Assembly (NCBI GenBank): GCA_038380795.1 | Contig: CM076261.1 | Coordinates: forward strand, 35,489,866-35,553,865 | Origin: Pyrocephalus nanus | Lineage: Eukaryota > Chordata > Aves > Passeriformes > Tyrannidae | Direction: 5' to 3' | Length of the DNA stretch: 64,000 nucleotides | Shown: in pieces, positions 48,103 to 58,150 of the stretch | Layout of the letters: every line of letters begins with the position of its first letter | Position numbering within the stretch: position 1 is the first letter of the stretch | The notes under the pieces: model-generated | What the model saw: only the letters and a program-made list of their open reading frames with translations | What the model was told of the DNA's origin: nothing | The model's database searches: none | Made by a program: the position numbers and the translations under genes

Positions 48103-48313
48103 TTTTTAGTTTAATTTTAAATGTATTTAATTTATTTTAAAGGAGAGACATTATCAATGTTAGCTATGATAATAATAATAAAAAAAATTAGAGATTTTTT
48201 TCTATTTCTGCAAAAGTCAACTGTTATACAGTCTGATCTTCTATACTTGAGCCAGAAAACTATACTTTGCAGCATCCTGTGCAGTTTAAACATTTTCTTA
48301 GCTCAGTATGCAG
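48103..48313 (-). repeat. Unassigned interspersed repeat, copy 1
   Basis: About 210 bases align along their whole length, with scattered substitutions and small indels, to 61938-62147 in the same orientation 13.8 kb away. Shared words include aaggagagacattat, tgttagctatgataataata, ctgcaaaagtcaactgtta and ctgtgcagtttaaacatttt. On the minus strand it ends in an AATAAA-like signal, so minus is the likely sense strand. A 20-base duplication of aatttttagtttaattt precedes it. Similarity stops at about 48313, where copy 2 continues. Confidence 0.85.
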
Positions 48314-49612
48314 TGAAATAAAGAAAAGGAAGGGGAAAATATTTAGTAAAAAAAAACCCAACAAAATGAAAGAAAGTGGGGGAATGGTGAGAAACTAAAA
48401 AAGGAAAACAAGGAATTATTGTATTAGAAAATAAGCATATATTTTGAAGATTAAGGCATTATTGGGTTATTGTGTATATTTTATAGTATTTTCTTCATTA
48501 ATAGAATGATTTTATTGATCTCAATTTTGATTACTAAACATGTTATTTTAGACTTCACTATCTTGCAGATGTCTAGCTGAGATATTCTCATTATTATTTC
48601 CCTTCCCATTTAAAACTGAGAGCTTGCTTTCAGCATACACTTTTATGTTACCCTCACTGATTTGATTGGTGGTACAGTATTGCTATTTGTGCAAGAATTT
48701 TAAAATTATCTGTATATCTTCTCATTTAATATTTAATGATTCATCACAGTCATTTAGAGACTTAGAATACTGTGATGTAAGTGAATAGGAATAATATTGT
48801 CCACTTAAGAGAATTCTGGACAAAGAGCATAAATGCGTTGTTATATTTTTATATAAAGATACAACAGTAAATATTTACACACAGCTACAGAACGAAGATC
48901 AATCTATCCAAAACAAGTTAAAATGAAAATAATTCGAACATCTGGTGGGTTTTTTTTGTTTTGTTTTGTTTTGGGTTTTTTTAGTTTTTTATTTAAATTT
49001 TTCATTATGTCTTTCATTGTAATTACAGTGTTCATTTACTTTCTAATTCTAACTAGGAAAAGTGTTGCAATAACTTTCAGAGAAAAGATCTTCATGTTTA
49101 AAAAAAATAAAAATCAGTGAAGAGGTTGAAGAAGGAAGGGCAGTTTGTGTGGTTGTCGTGAGATCTCAAAATATCAATTTTTGGCATTTCTATTCTCTCT
49201 TCTAAAATTAGCTTAACTTTCACAAATTATGAAAATCACATTTTTTTAACCAAACTTTTGAGTTCAGCTGGAAAAAAAACTCCCTCTAAGAAAGGTAGGG
49301 TCCCAATATTTAACAGTTTCCCAAACTCCTCTTGCAGATGGGTTTAATTAACTCTAATTAGTGTTTTCTCATTTTTTCCCTAATGTCAGTTGCTGTACTT
49401 CTGTCACATGAGGAGCATACTGGAAGAATTATATCCTACAGACTTGTAGCCTATTTTGTATATCTTCACTTATTTCTGTAAAAGTGCATATGTTTTTGTA
49501 ATGCATGGTTTATATTTCCAGGTGTGTTTTGCACATCTCTCTTAGAGCTAGAACAGCACAACTAATTCAATTTAATACCAATATAAGTGCTTTTTCCTCC
49601 AAGATGTTACAT
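48314..49612. other. Unannotated A+T-rich DNA
   Basis: No gene recognised. A (GTTTT)n tract lies at 48945-48985. Confidence 0.5.
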
Positions 49613-49845
49613 TTCATAGAATCAAAGAATAGTTGGGATTAGAGGGGAACACTGGAGGTCATCTGGTCCAATCCCTCTGCTCAAGTAGGGCTGTCTAGAG
49701 CCCAGAGTCCAGAGAGTTTTTGCGTATCTTCAAGAATTGAGACTCCACAACTTCTGTGGGCAACTTATGTCAACACTCAGTCACCTTCACAGTAAAAACG
49801 TTTCCTGATGTTCAGAAAAAAATCCCATGTTTCTATTTGTGCCCC
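49613..49845 (-). mobile_element. CR1 LINE, 3' half, split by an LTR
   Basis: The plus strand opens tcatagaatcaaagaatag and continues ggtcatctggtccaatccct and ctgctcaagtagggctg, the reverse of a CR1 3' end. It is interrupted at ttctatttgtgcccc. The matching continuation (actgcctcttatcctgtc) resumes at 50947, exactly after a repeated gcccc. Confidence 0.95.
49841..49845. repeat. Target-site duplication, left copy
   Basis: GCCCC, repeated at 50942-50946. Five bases fit ERVL-type integration. Confidence 0.85.
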
Positions 49846-49973
49846 TGTCATAGTTCTGACTTTAGCAAGGAATTTTTCTTCCCTTCCCCTCCCCCGGTGT
49901 GTGTGTGTGTGTGCAGCACACCCATTTAGGTGAAAACAAAAGAACTAGCCGGGGCGCTAATGGTCGAACATTA

Positions 49974-49986
49974 GTTGCCTAGCAAC
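49974..49986. promoter_or_regulatory. RFX X-box-like palindrome
   Basis: GTTGCCTAGCAAC fits the RYYNCC-N1-RGNAAC X-box consensus at every position. It overlaps by one base a ctaatg/cattag inverted repeat at 49957-49974. Binding is inferred only. Confidence 0.5.
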
Positions 49987-49989
49987 GAA

Positions 49990-50059
49990 GGGGGAGGGGT
50001 TGGGGCTGGTGTGTGGGCTGGAAGGAGGTGGGGGGGGAAGTCGGGCTCGCGGGGAGGAG
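49990..50059 (+). other. G-rich tract, possible G-quadruplex
   Basis: Several GGG/GGGG runs separated by short loops (gggggaggggttggggctgg and onward to ggtggggggggaag) lie just inside the LTR. Quadruplex formation is inferred from the run pattern only. Confidence 0.4.
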
Positions 50060-50412
50060 GAGAGGCTGCTGTGAGCTGGCAGACGCTGGTTCATTTGGTT
50101 TTTTTTTTGTTGTTGTTTTTTTTCCTGTTGGAGGGAAGTTTTTTTGGCTGCTGCGGTTCCTTCCCAACTATTCCTGTTTGTCGGGGCCCCCCCCGGAGTT
50201 CGTGAGTTTTTCTTCCATTGAGAGAACTTTCTGTGTTGTCGGTGTTGTTTTTTTTCGCTTCCCCCTTCCCCTTCGCCCCCCCCCCCCTTCCTCCTTTTCC
50301 TCGGGAGGGGAAGAGGAATCAGTTTTTTTGTTGTTTTTTTTCTCCGATATACCCGGGGGGGGTGTTGTTGTTGTTTTTTTTTGTTTTCCCCATCCCACGT
50401 GGCAGTAACCAG

Positions 50413-50610
50413 GGATCCCACAGCGCTGCCTGGTGACAGGCACTGGTGACAAGCTCTGCTCCTGTAGTGATCCAACAGCGCCACCTGGTGACTACCATAG
50501 GACACTACAGGTTCTGCACTTCCAACGACCCAACAGCGCCACCTGGTGAATGGTACAGGACATTACAAGTTTTACACCTCCAGTGACCCGACGGCGCCCC
50601 CTGCTGACTG
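50413..50610 (+). repeat. 55-58-bp tandem array with four CTCF-like motifs
   Basis: Units start at about 50418, 50472, 50530 and 50588. Each has the core cagcgccacctggtgac or a variant, followed by a looser tail ending in agtga or aacga. Cores are at 50421-50437, 50476-50492, 50534-50550 and 50592-50608. The reverse complement (ccaggtggcgct) fits the CTCF consensus CCASYAGRKGGCRSY at 14 of 15 positions in units 2, 3 and 4 and at 12 of 15 in unit 1. All four point the same way. Occupancy by CTCF is an inference from the motif. Confidence 0.8.
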
Positions 50611-50776
50611 TGGTTGGAACTACACCAAAGGGTGCTAAAAATTGAACTATTTTAAATTTTCCTTTTGCCGGGCTATCGGTTTTGTTCTTGAAGGGGATTA
50701 TTGGTGGGTATAGTAGTATTGCTTGGTTGTTTACTTGGGTTCTTTTTGTGTTCTTGTTAATACAAACATACCTTTT

Positions 50777-50782
50777 AATAAA
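50777..50782 (+). terminator. LTR polyadenylation signal
   Basis: AATAAA in ttttaataaagggctg, about 160 bases before the LTR 3' end, followed by T- and TG-rich sequence. It places the R/U5 junction shortly downstream. Confidence 0.55.
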
Positions 50783-50941
50783 GGGCTGTTATTTTGTTTT
50801 CCCTTTTCCATAATTTGTTTTTTTTTCCCTTCAATCAAAGCTCCTTAGTTTTGGATTAATAATTGCTTAGGAAAAAGTTTGGGGTCTTTTCCTCCTAATC
50901 CATCCTCAGCAGAAGACCCTTGTCCCATTTAAACTGGGACA

Positions 50942-50946
50942 GCCCC
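50942..50946. repeat. Target-site duplication, right copy
   Basis: GCCCC directly after the LTR's final ACA; partner of 49841-49845. Confidence 0.85.
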
Positions 50947-50992
50947 ACTGCCTCTTATCCTGTCATAAGGTGCACTGAAAAGAGAGTTTAAT
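50947..50992 (-). mobile_element. CR1 LINE, continuation after the LTR
   Basis: actgcctcttatcctgtcat and aggtgcactgaaaagag continue the CR1 broken at 49845. Similarity fades by about 50992, giving the 5' truncation point. Confidence 0.85.
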
Positions 50993-52834
50993 TCAGTAAG
51001 TGCTCGATATAATGCAAAGACAAAATTTTAATTCTAGAAGTATTTTTCTTCAAATAAAAGAAGATGGTCCTTTGTTCTGCATCTAACTGTAGGCAGGAAA
51101 CTGAATTCTTGGGAATTAAAGGTATCAACTCAGGAAATCATTCCCCTTCAGAAACTGAAACATAGATTATGTCTCATTGATATCAATGAGGGTTATGTGC
51201 ACATCTAAACTTAAACAAAAATCTAAGATTTCTTGAAAAGGCATATGTAAACATATACTAATATTTTATCAAACTGTAAGAAGGAACAGAGCCATAATAA
51301 CTATTAAATAAGTGCTTAGGAATTTATATGTAACTTTTGGAGTTGACTGAGTTGTTTTAGAATGAAATAAAAAATAACTATTGCTACATAGCCCAAAAGT
51401 AGCTTGTCTAAATGCTAACATTACAGGTGTAAATTAAAGACAAAAAGATTCCCATTTTCTGTGGCACACCAGCTAAACCCAGTTAATGTTGCTTCAGATC
51501 TCATTCTATTGTCTGTATTGACTCATTACTAGGAATGAATAACAACTATTTCAATATAATTCAATATTAAAAAAAAAAACAGATCACACTTATATAACTG
51601 CTTACATTCAAGTACCCCATAATGCACTGCAATACTCATCAAATTAAGTTTCATTTAATTAAAAGCTCAGTCAATAATATCAGTATTAAGTTCAGTCAAA
51701 AATGGCTATTTTGTGTCAATGCATTTGATATTAGGATATGATGACAATGAGGTGCTTAACTATTAAATGGCTAAATACTTCAATAAGAACTTTTACATTA
51801 CTAAAAACTTCTGTCTACAGAAGTCAACAAGGAGAACATGCTACTGAGATAATAAGAGTGTACGATTTGCAGTTTGAAAGCCCCTCTTGAAGTAACTTTT
51901 AAAACTTGCATTTAGAAGTTACTTAGACATTTTTTAAGGATTCATGTTCACATGATATCAAATGGAATTAAAGTTTTAGTATTTCTGCTGAAAAATACAT
52001 ATTTCTGCAGCATTTTTCTGCAAACTTTTTTCTGCATAAAGGTACTCGATCTGAGGTTAAATAACTTCATTTTCTATTATTCTACTGTTTCCCAATGTTT
52101 TGTATCCACAGATGCATACAGAAAATTCAGACATGTAATTCTAACTCTGTAAAACTGAAAGAAACAGAATTAATACTGCTTTTCTGTACAGCTTTAGAGC
52201 TAGGATCTATGTGAAAAAAACCCCAAACCTCAGGTATGTAGTCTGAGAAAACTCTTCTGTGCTATCTGCATTTTTTGTTCAAAGTTATGTATGTCCAGTT
52301 AGATTTTAGGGAAGCTAGCCTAAACTTTCTTTTTCCTACATATTTTTCATTGTACAAAATTAGCAAGGCTTGTAAATTCTTCTAATTGATCTTTTTTCCA
52401 GACACTTGACCAAAGGTCAGCTCATGGTGGTTGGCCCATCAAGAAGAGCTCAGTATGCTGCCCATTGATTTGAATTTCGAGTTCTGCTTCAAGTTTATGT
52501 GACATCTCCCAGTTTCTCCTATATTGCTCCTATTATTTTATATCTATTTTCAAAATATCTGTCTAGTATCTGCTTCCTTTATCTTTCAGTTTGGAATAAA
52601 TCGAATACTTTGCTTACTGAATTCTAGTTGCTTTGACCAGATCTAATTCTAGATTTGTTTGCTTTTCATTGTTCTAACTTTTAAGTGTTACAATGCCAGA
52701 CAGAAGGTAATCTCTTTTGAATAAGCTGGTACTTCCACTGGTTCCAGACTGTCAGACTGAAATTTCTGCTTCATATCATGCCTAAATGGATCAGTAAAAT
52801 TCTTTTTTTTTTAATATAAATAATTAACAGTACT
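50993..52834. other. Unannotated A+T-rich DNA
   Basis: No gene or repeat family recognised; a short poly-A run is near 51570. Confidence 0.5.
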
Positions 52835-52930
52835 TCACAGAATCAGAGAACATGATGAGTTGAAAGGGAACCATAAGGATCATCAAGACCAACTCTTAGC
52901 CCTGCACAGGACCATCTACAAGATTTGCGT
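52835..52930 (-). mobile_element. CR1 LINE 3' tip
   Basis: The plus strand reads tcacagaatcagagaacatg, ttgaaagggaaccataagga, tcatcaagaccaactcttag and ccctgcacaggacca, the reverse of a CR1 3' end. Only about 95 bases remain. Confidence 0.9.
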
Positions 52931-53262
52931 ACTGTATGCACAAGAGTTTTGTATTCTTATTATTCTTTGTATAAGAATTGCTATTCTCATTGCTGTAATA
53001 CCTTTCAGTAGCAACTCCTTGGCATAACAGAGATTTTTTTTTGACAGAAATATTTTTAGCTTGAAGTTATATAGTATATTGCTATTTAAGTTCCCTCCCT
53101 TGTCCTCCACATTTACGAAGCTTCATTTTTGGATCATTCTTTGCTTAGACCACTCCTACCACTCTGGATTTTTTTTTTTCCTTTCAGTTTTTCTTCGTAA
53201 CTATTTCAGATTACATGGTTCTGAGGGATTGACTGAAGTACAATACTTCAGGTCAAAGATAT
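52931..53262. other. Unannotated A+T-rich DNA
   Basis: Nothing recognisable between the CR1 tip and the solo LTR apart from poly-T runs near 53034 and 53169. Confidence 0.5.
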
Positions 53263-53267
53263 GTAAG

Positions 53268-53813
53268 TGTGATGGTTCGGACTTGGCTCCCTGCCAAATG
53301 CCCAAACTCAAAGTAACAACTCCTTCCCCCTCCCCTTGAAGAACCCAAAATCAATTTAATTATATAAAAATATATATATTTACATATATTACAGTTATAT
53401 ACAATTAAAATACTATGTACAAAGAGAAGGGGATCCTAACACCCTCAAAGGGAAAGGGAAAGGGGAAAAAGGGACAAAACCAGGATAGATGTGCACAATC
53501 AAACTCAAGATCTAGCAAAATAAAGAACTAGCAAAACGAAATCTCACCACATCCCTCAGAAAAAAAAAGACACAGCCAGCACTCTCCAACCTCCCGAGTG
53601 GCAGACCAGTGGTCGCTGCAGGCCTCAGACTCTAAATAAGAGAGACCAACGCGGGACACACTGCTCCTGAATCTCATTGGAAGAGAGCAAGGTCTTTAAT
53701 CTCCAATTTATTTATACCCTGGTTTACATAAAAATCATATGGAATACTGGGTACATGGCCACTTCCTTGGTTACGAGATGGTTACCAGGAAGGTCTAGAC
53801 CAAAACCATCACA
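53268..53813 (-). mobile_element. 546-bp solo ERV LTR with intact ends
   Basis: The ends are a perfect 10-base inverted repeat, TGTGATGGTT and AACCATCACA. The element is flanked by GTAAG at 53263-53267 and 53814-53818, a 5-base target-site duplication as made by ERVL-type integrases. On the minus strand a TATA-like box (GGGTATAAATAAAT) lies about 100 bases in and an ATTAAA lies near the other end, so minus is the likely sense. No internal retroviral sequence is present. Intact ends and duplication suggest a comparatively young insertion. Confidence 0.88.
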
Positions 53814-53818
53814 GTAAG

Positions 53819-56800
53819 TTTTAAAATTAAAATTGCAATGAGCAGTTTTAAAGCAACATTTGAAAAGCCATATTTTAAAATTTGAGACTAAACTACTTCA
53901 TCTTGATATTTTTTCAGTTTCATGTCCTCTTTTCCAAATTAATCACCAACTATTGCAATAGCAGATAACATTATAATTAAGCTGGTAGTATGATATTAGT
54001 CAAATTACACTATAGGAAATACCTTAAGCTTCTAAATATACATAGGTCAAAATTGCTGTATCAGAACTTAATATAGGATAGAAAACTTGTCTGTAATAGC
54101 CAGAAAAGTTATACAAATGGGGAAACCTCCCACCTATTTTAATGAAACAATTGAATTGATCAAAAATTAACCGCTCCATTATTAGTTTAATAAACTTACA
54201 TTACCCTTGATCTAACCCAGACATTACGTCAGCATTGCTTTGCTGAGAATCACTTATAAATTTGCATTGATTTATGAACTTGGACTGATTTATGAACCTA
54301 CATATTAGGTGCCTGTATTTCTCCCAGAAGTCACACTGCAAACCAGAACAGAGAAGAGAAAAACAAATTAATTTGACCAGGAATTAGGTGGAAGAATTTA
54401 GACTGAGAAAAACTGGGGCATCATTAGGAAAATGCTTTTGGGGAAATTTATTAACTTCTAAACACCAAGTGCTAATGTGTTAACAGGAACTCTTTATGTA
54501 TCAGCTTTTTGGTTTAGTATTAGAAAAAAAGTCTCCCTCTTCATAACATGCTGAAGTTGTTATATGCCATAACAGGCAGATATTACTCAGAGATCAATTT
54601 CTTGAAAGCCTATCATGTTGGTCTGACTTTTATTATGTGACGGTTAAATTCTAAACAACAATTCACATCATCAGAGTGTGTGGAATCATTGTGATTTTCA
54701 TATCAGCAGCACAAAGTGACATTACTCTGTATATGACTATGTGAAGCAGCAACAATTGGAGATCTGCTTTAGAAAGGAATAAAAAAGGAAAAATTTGTAA
54801 AATCAATCAGTTTAAAATCTGTTATCATTCAAACAAGATGCTTCGTATTTGAGCTAAATTATTTTAAATCAAAGCTTTTCTACATTCAGTAATTGTCAGA
54901 TCCACAGCTTGACATGATCTGTTTTTAGCATGAAAACACCAAAGGCCAGTGATTAAGGGATTAAAGTGGGAAATCATTTATGAACAGCCTCAAAGGATGA
55001 AAAGGCTTCCTAATAGTTCTGCTTAAAATTCGTATGAAACTACAAGCTGTATTCTTACCTGTATTCATAGGTAAGAATGCGATAGTAGAAGGTGATTTTC
55101 TGTTTCTATCTTATTAGACTAACATAGATAGTGATTTTGACATCTCTATTCTATCAATTTTTTAAATTTTACTTGATGAATAATGCACATTTCTAGAAGA
55201 ATCCACGGCAGAAGTTCAAAATAATTTTAACTGCATATAATATAGTGCTTTAATTACCAATATGCTTAGTAATTTATGTGTTTCTATTTGCATACAAGTG
55301 TTAGAAAGAACTGAATCATTCATACTAAAGCAGATGGGTGAATGTCATCTTCAATATATAATGGAGTTTAGAGCATAAGATAAAAATAAATAAACAGATG
55401 CGAGTTAAATATTCTTTTAAGTTCCTCATTGCAAGTTTTGTTGGTTTGTGGGTTTTTTTTCAGCGATCATAAAAATCCAGGCTCTGTCCACAATTAAAAC
55501 TCTGAAATTCTGTAGAAAGCAACTTATAACTTAATTTTTAGTACTAATTAACTTACTAGGAAAAAAGAAATGTTCTCACAAATTTTTTTCCAAAACATGT
55601 TTTTATCTCAAAGCTAATGTGTTGGCAATTAAGTGTGTATTTGAGGGAAACGGTGTGCTATTTTATTCATCATCACCTAGAAATAGCAGCTGTATTTTGT
55701 TTCTGTAATTTGATTTCTGATAATGGTAGACATATGTTTGTTTAAATATGGATATATGTATGTTTACATACATGTATCTATATGTAGATATATGCATGTA
55801 GAAATATGTATGTTTACATACAGCATAGGCTTTTATATTATATTATCACAGTAGTGACTTTATTTTAAGAAGGAATAAAGCTTTTTTTCCATTTTCAGTA
55901 TTTGAAATAAAGCTTATTTTGATGTATATGTGCAATAGAAATCTGTAATAATTAAGATTTAAGAAAATATTATGCTTTATTCTTTCTGATTCAGCATTAT
56001 TGATTCAATTTCTTTTCAGCTTGGCATTGAGATAAACTTCCTTTCCAGTTGTGATACAGCTATCTTTATAATATGATGAAGAAAAAAGATTATTATACTT
56101 TACATGTAATGCCATCACTCCCAGTAGATTATATTCTAGATAGAATGTATTACTATGATCATTTACTTTGAAATAATTAGTTGCATATTATGCTTTAATT
56201 ACAGAAAGATCATACAGATGAGCTTGTAACATTTCCATATGAGATATTGTAAAGGGAAGAAAGATATATTTTCTACACTTTGTGACCTGCTTCTTACCCT
56301 CAGCAAAGCTGTCCATGGATGTACAAGAAAAATACTGTAGGTTACTTTTCCTAGCATTGTTTTGTTGTAGTTTACACATTTTGACAGTGGGTAAAGCTGT
56401 AGCTTTTCTTCTAAAATCCTTATGCTGAAAACTCAGTTAAAAAGAACCGTGTAACTTAAGTATGCATGAAGAGTTTTTCTTGACACAGATCTTAATGACA
56501 GGCCTCCAGACTGCTGTACTCCATTAGTAGAAGTACCCTTTTCCTCCAGATAGAGCTGACACAGAGTCAAGTGACAAACTAGCCCAGACAAGTTAGCTGA
56601 GCAAGTGCAGTAAGTCTGCCTTCAAAATCTGTACAAAGCTCTGAGAGGCTTTGATTAATAGCTTAAAAGTTTTAAATGGCTTCACTTGTCTCTGCCCAGT
56701 CAGCAGGTGTATTTCTGTTTTATCACCATGGCTTTTGAAATCAGGTAGACCACTCTTGTCAAGAAACCTGCTTTGAACACTGAGAGGCCAAACTTGCACA

Positions 56801-57774
56801 TCTTGTTGCTGAAATCTCACTGCAGAGTACTCTCTTGATAGACAGAAATGTGTTTAGTCTTTTCAAAGGATTCTTTTAGACTCATGCATTGTTTCCTACA
56901 AATCATGTAAATAGATCTAAGGTACGTATTTGAACAAAACATTCTTTCACTGAGAGAAATTACTGCTCCTTTTCTAAAGGTGGCAGTCACAATAGAAAAC
57001 GGAAATGTGTGTCCCTCTGGTAGGAGTAGTTCTGTCTTCTCTCAGATTACTAAAACAGGCCTATCCAGATGAAGGGAGACTTTTCCCAGTCTCCCTCTAT
57101 CTATGCCAAAAAGTACGCCAAGAAATGCAATGAGATGTTCCACATTGTTTTCATGCTGAGCATCTCCGGCAAAGGTTTCTGCCATTCAAAAGAGGTACTC
57201 TCATACTCTGAGGGATGCATTTCAGCTAATTAGCTGAATGAATTAGCTAATTAGCTAAATTTGACAGGATTGAAGTAATACCTTTGGCTTTAAGGTTTCA
57301 TGTACAGCAATGTAGTTCACAGGCACTTGACTTAGCAACTGGCCAGAGGTTCATGACAGGAGGATCTTCTTAGCTCAAGATTTTGTTGGTGTATCTTTTC
57401 CTTTTCTTGTATAAAGGCTAAGACAAGCTTTTTTTCACCCTGAATACACTAACCTGGTGTTTAGATTTGCTTTTAACTCATAGTAGAGTTATAAAAAATT
57501 TAATACTATCATTGTCCTTGATGCTTACATGGTTATCTGCTTATTTTTGATGGTTCAGTCATTTCTGCTTTAAAATGTGTACAAAGCTTCCTACTTTACA
57601 AGAGTAGCATTTTTCACCTTGGTGAAACAACAGGTAAAAAGATTATGAGAGAAACTTTGATAGAAATTATAGGGAAATTGCTCTGGCAGTGAGGTTGATT
57701 CTGTGATCGATCTCTTATAATTTCATTCATGTTTCACACTATCTTAGAATAAACCTCAGTAAAAAGACCTCAAG
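53819..57774. other. Unannotated A+T-rich DNA
   Basis: No gene or repeat family recognised. A repeated atatgtatgtttacatac occurs at about 55753-55770 and 55804-55821. A double palindrome lies at 57221-57258. The minus frame at 56593-56820 has no recognisable domain. Confidence 0.5.
57221..57258. repeat. Two adjacent perfect palindromes with TAATTA cores
   Basis: ttcagctaattagctgaa (18 bases, 57221-57238) is followed four bases later by ttagctaattagctaa (16 bases, 57243-57258). Both are perfect inverted repeats centred on TAATTA, the paired-type homeodomain core. Confidence 0.8.
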
Positions 57775-58150
57775 AAGTCATCTGTATCATTCTGCATAGC
57801 TTCAAGAAGGATGAATTATATTTAAATACTTCCAACATATATATTCTTGCAAGATCTTAAATTATGGTGACTCCTCAGACAGCTTATTCCAATATTTTAT
57901 TATTTTTATGACCAGAAAGCTTCTTTTAATATATAACTTAAGTCCCTCTTTCTGCAGCTCAGAGCCCTTATAGTTTTACTTATCCATGTTCATCGTAGGT
58001 TATTCCCTTTGATGGCTTTTATGCATCTGAGAACAGTTATTGTATCCCTAACACCACTCTCCTTTTTAAAATAAGCACTGCAATATTTTTCAGTCCTTTC
58101 TTGTAGACTATTATTTCTAGATCCCTGCTTATCTTTTTCTTCTGCACTCA
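57775..58150 (-). mobile_element. Ancient, highly diverged CR1-like LINE
   Basis: The plus strand keeps the word order of an old CR1: cagacagcttattccaatat, agaaagcttcttttaatata, taacttaagtccctctttct, gcatctgagaacagttattg and cagtcctttcttgtaga. Each block is recognisable but many substitutions intervene, so it is far older than the 3.3- and 39-kb copies. Confidence 0.6.

Larger units (their letters stand above)
49846..50941 (+). mobile_element. 1,096-bp solo ERV LTR nested in a CR1
   Basis: The element starts TGTCATAGTT and ends AACTGGGACA, whose reverse complement TGTCCCAGTT matches the start at 8 of 10 positions. It is flanked by GCCCC on both sides, and the flanking CR1 reads through when the insert is removed, which fixes both ends. 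An AATAAA at 50777-50782 supports plus-strand sense. The 5' two-thirds are strikingly G+C-rich with long G, C and T homopolymers. The middle contains a four-unit tandem array (50413-50610) and an RFX-type X-box lies near the 5' end. There is no internal retroviral coding sequence, so it is a solo LTR left by recombination. The 182-codon minus frame here is low-complexity and not a gene. Confidence 0.9.

Noticed and set aside
49957..50505. 182-codon open frame on the minus strand, second longest in the window
   Set aside because: It is antisense to a well-bounded LTR, runs through homopolymers and the tandem array, and gives low-complexity Q/K/P/S/G sequence with no domain. High G+C alone keeps stops away.
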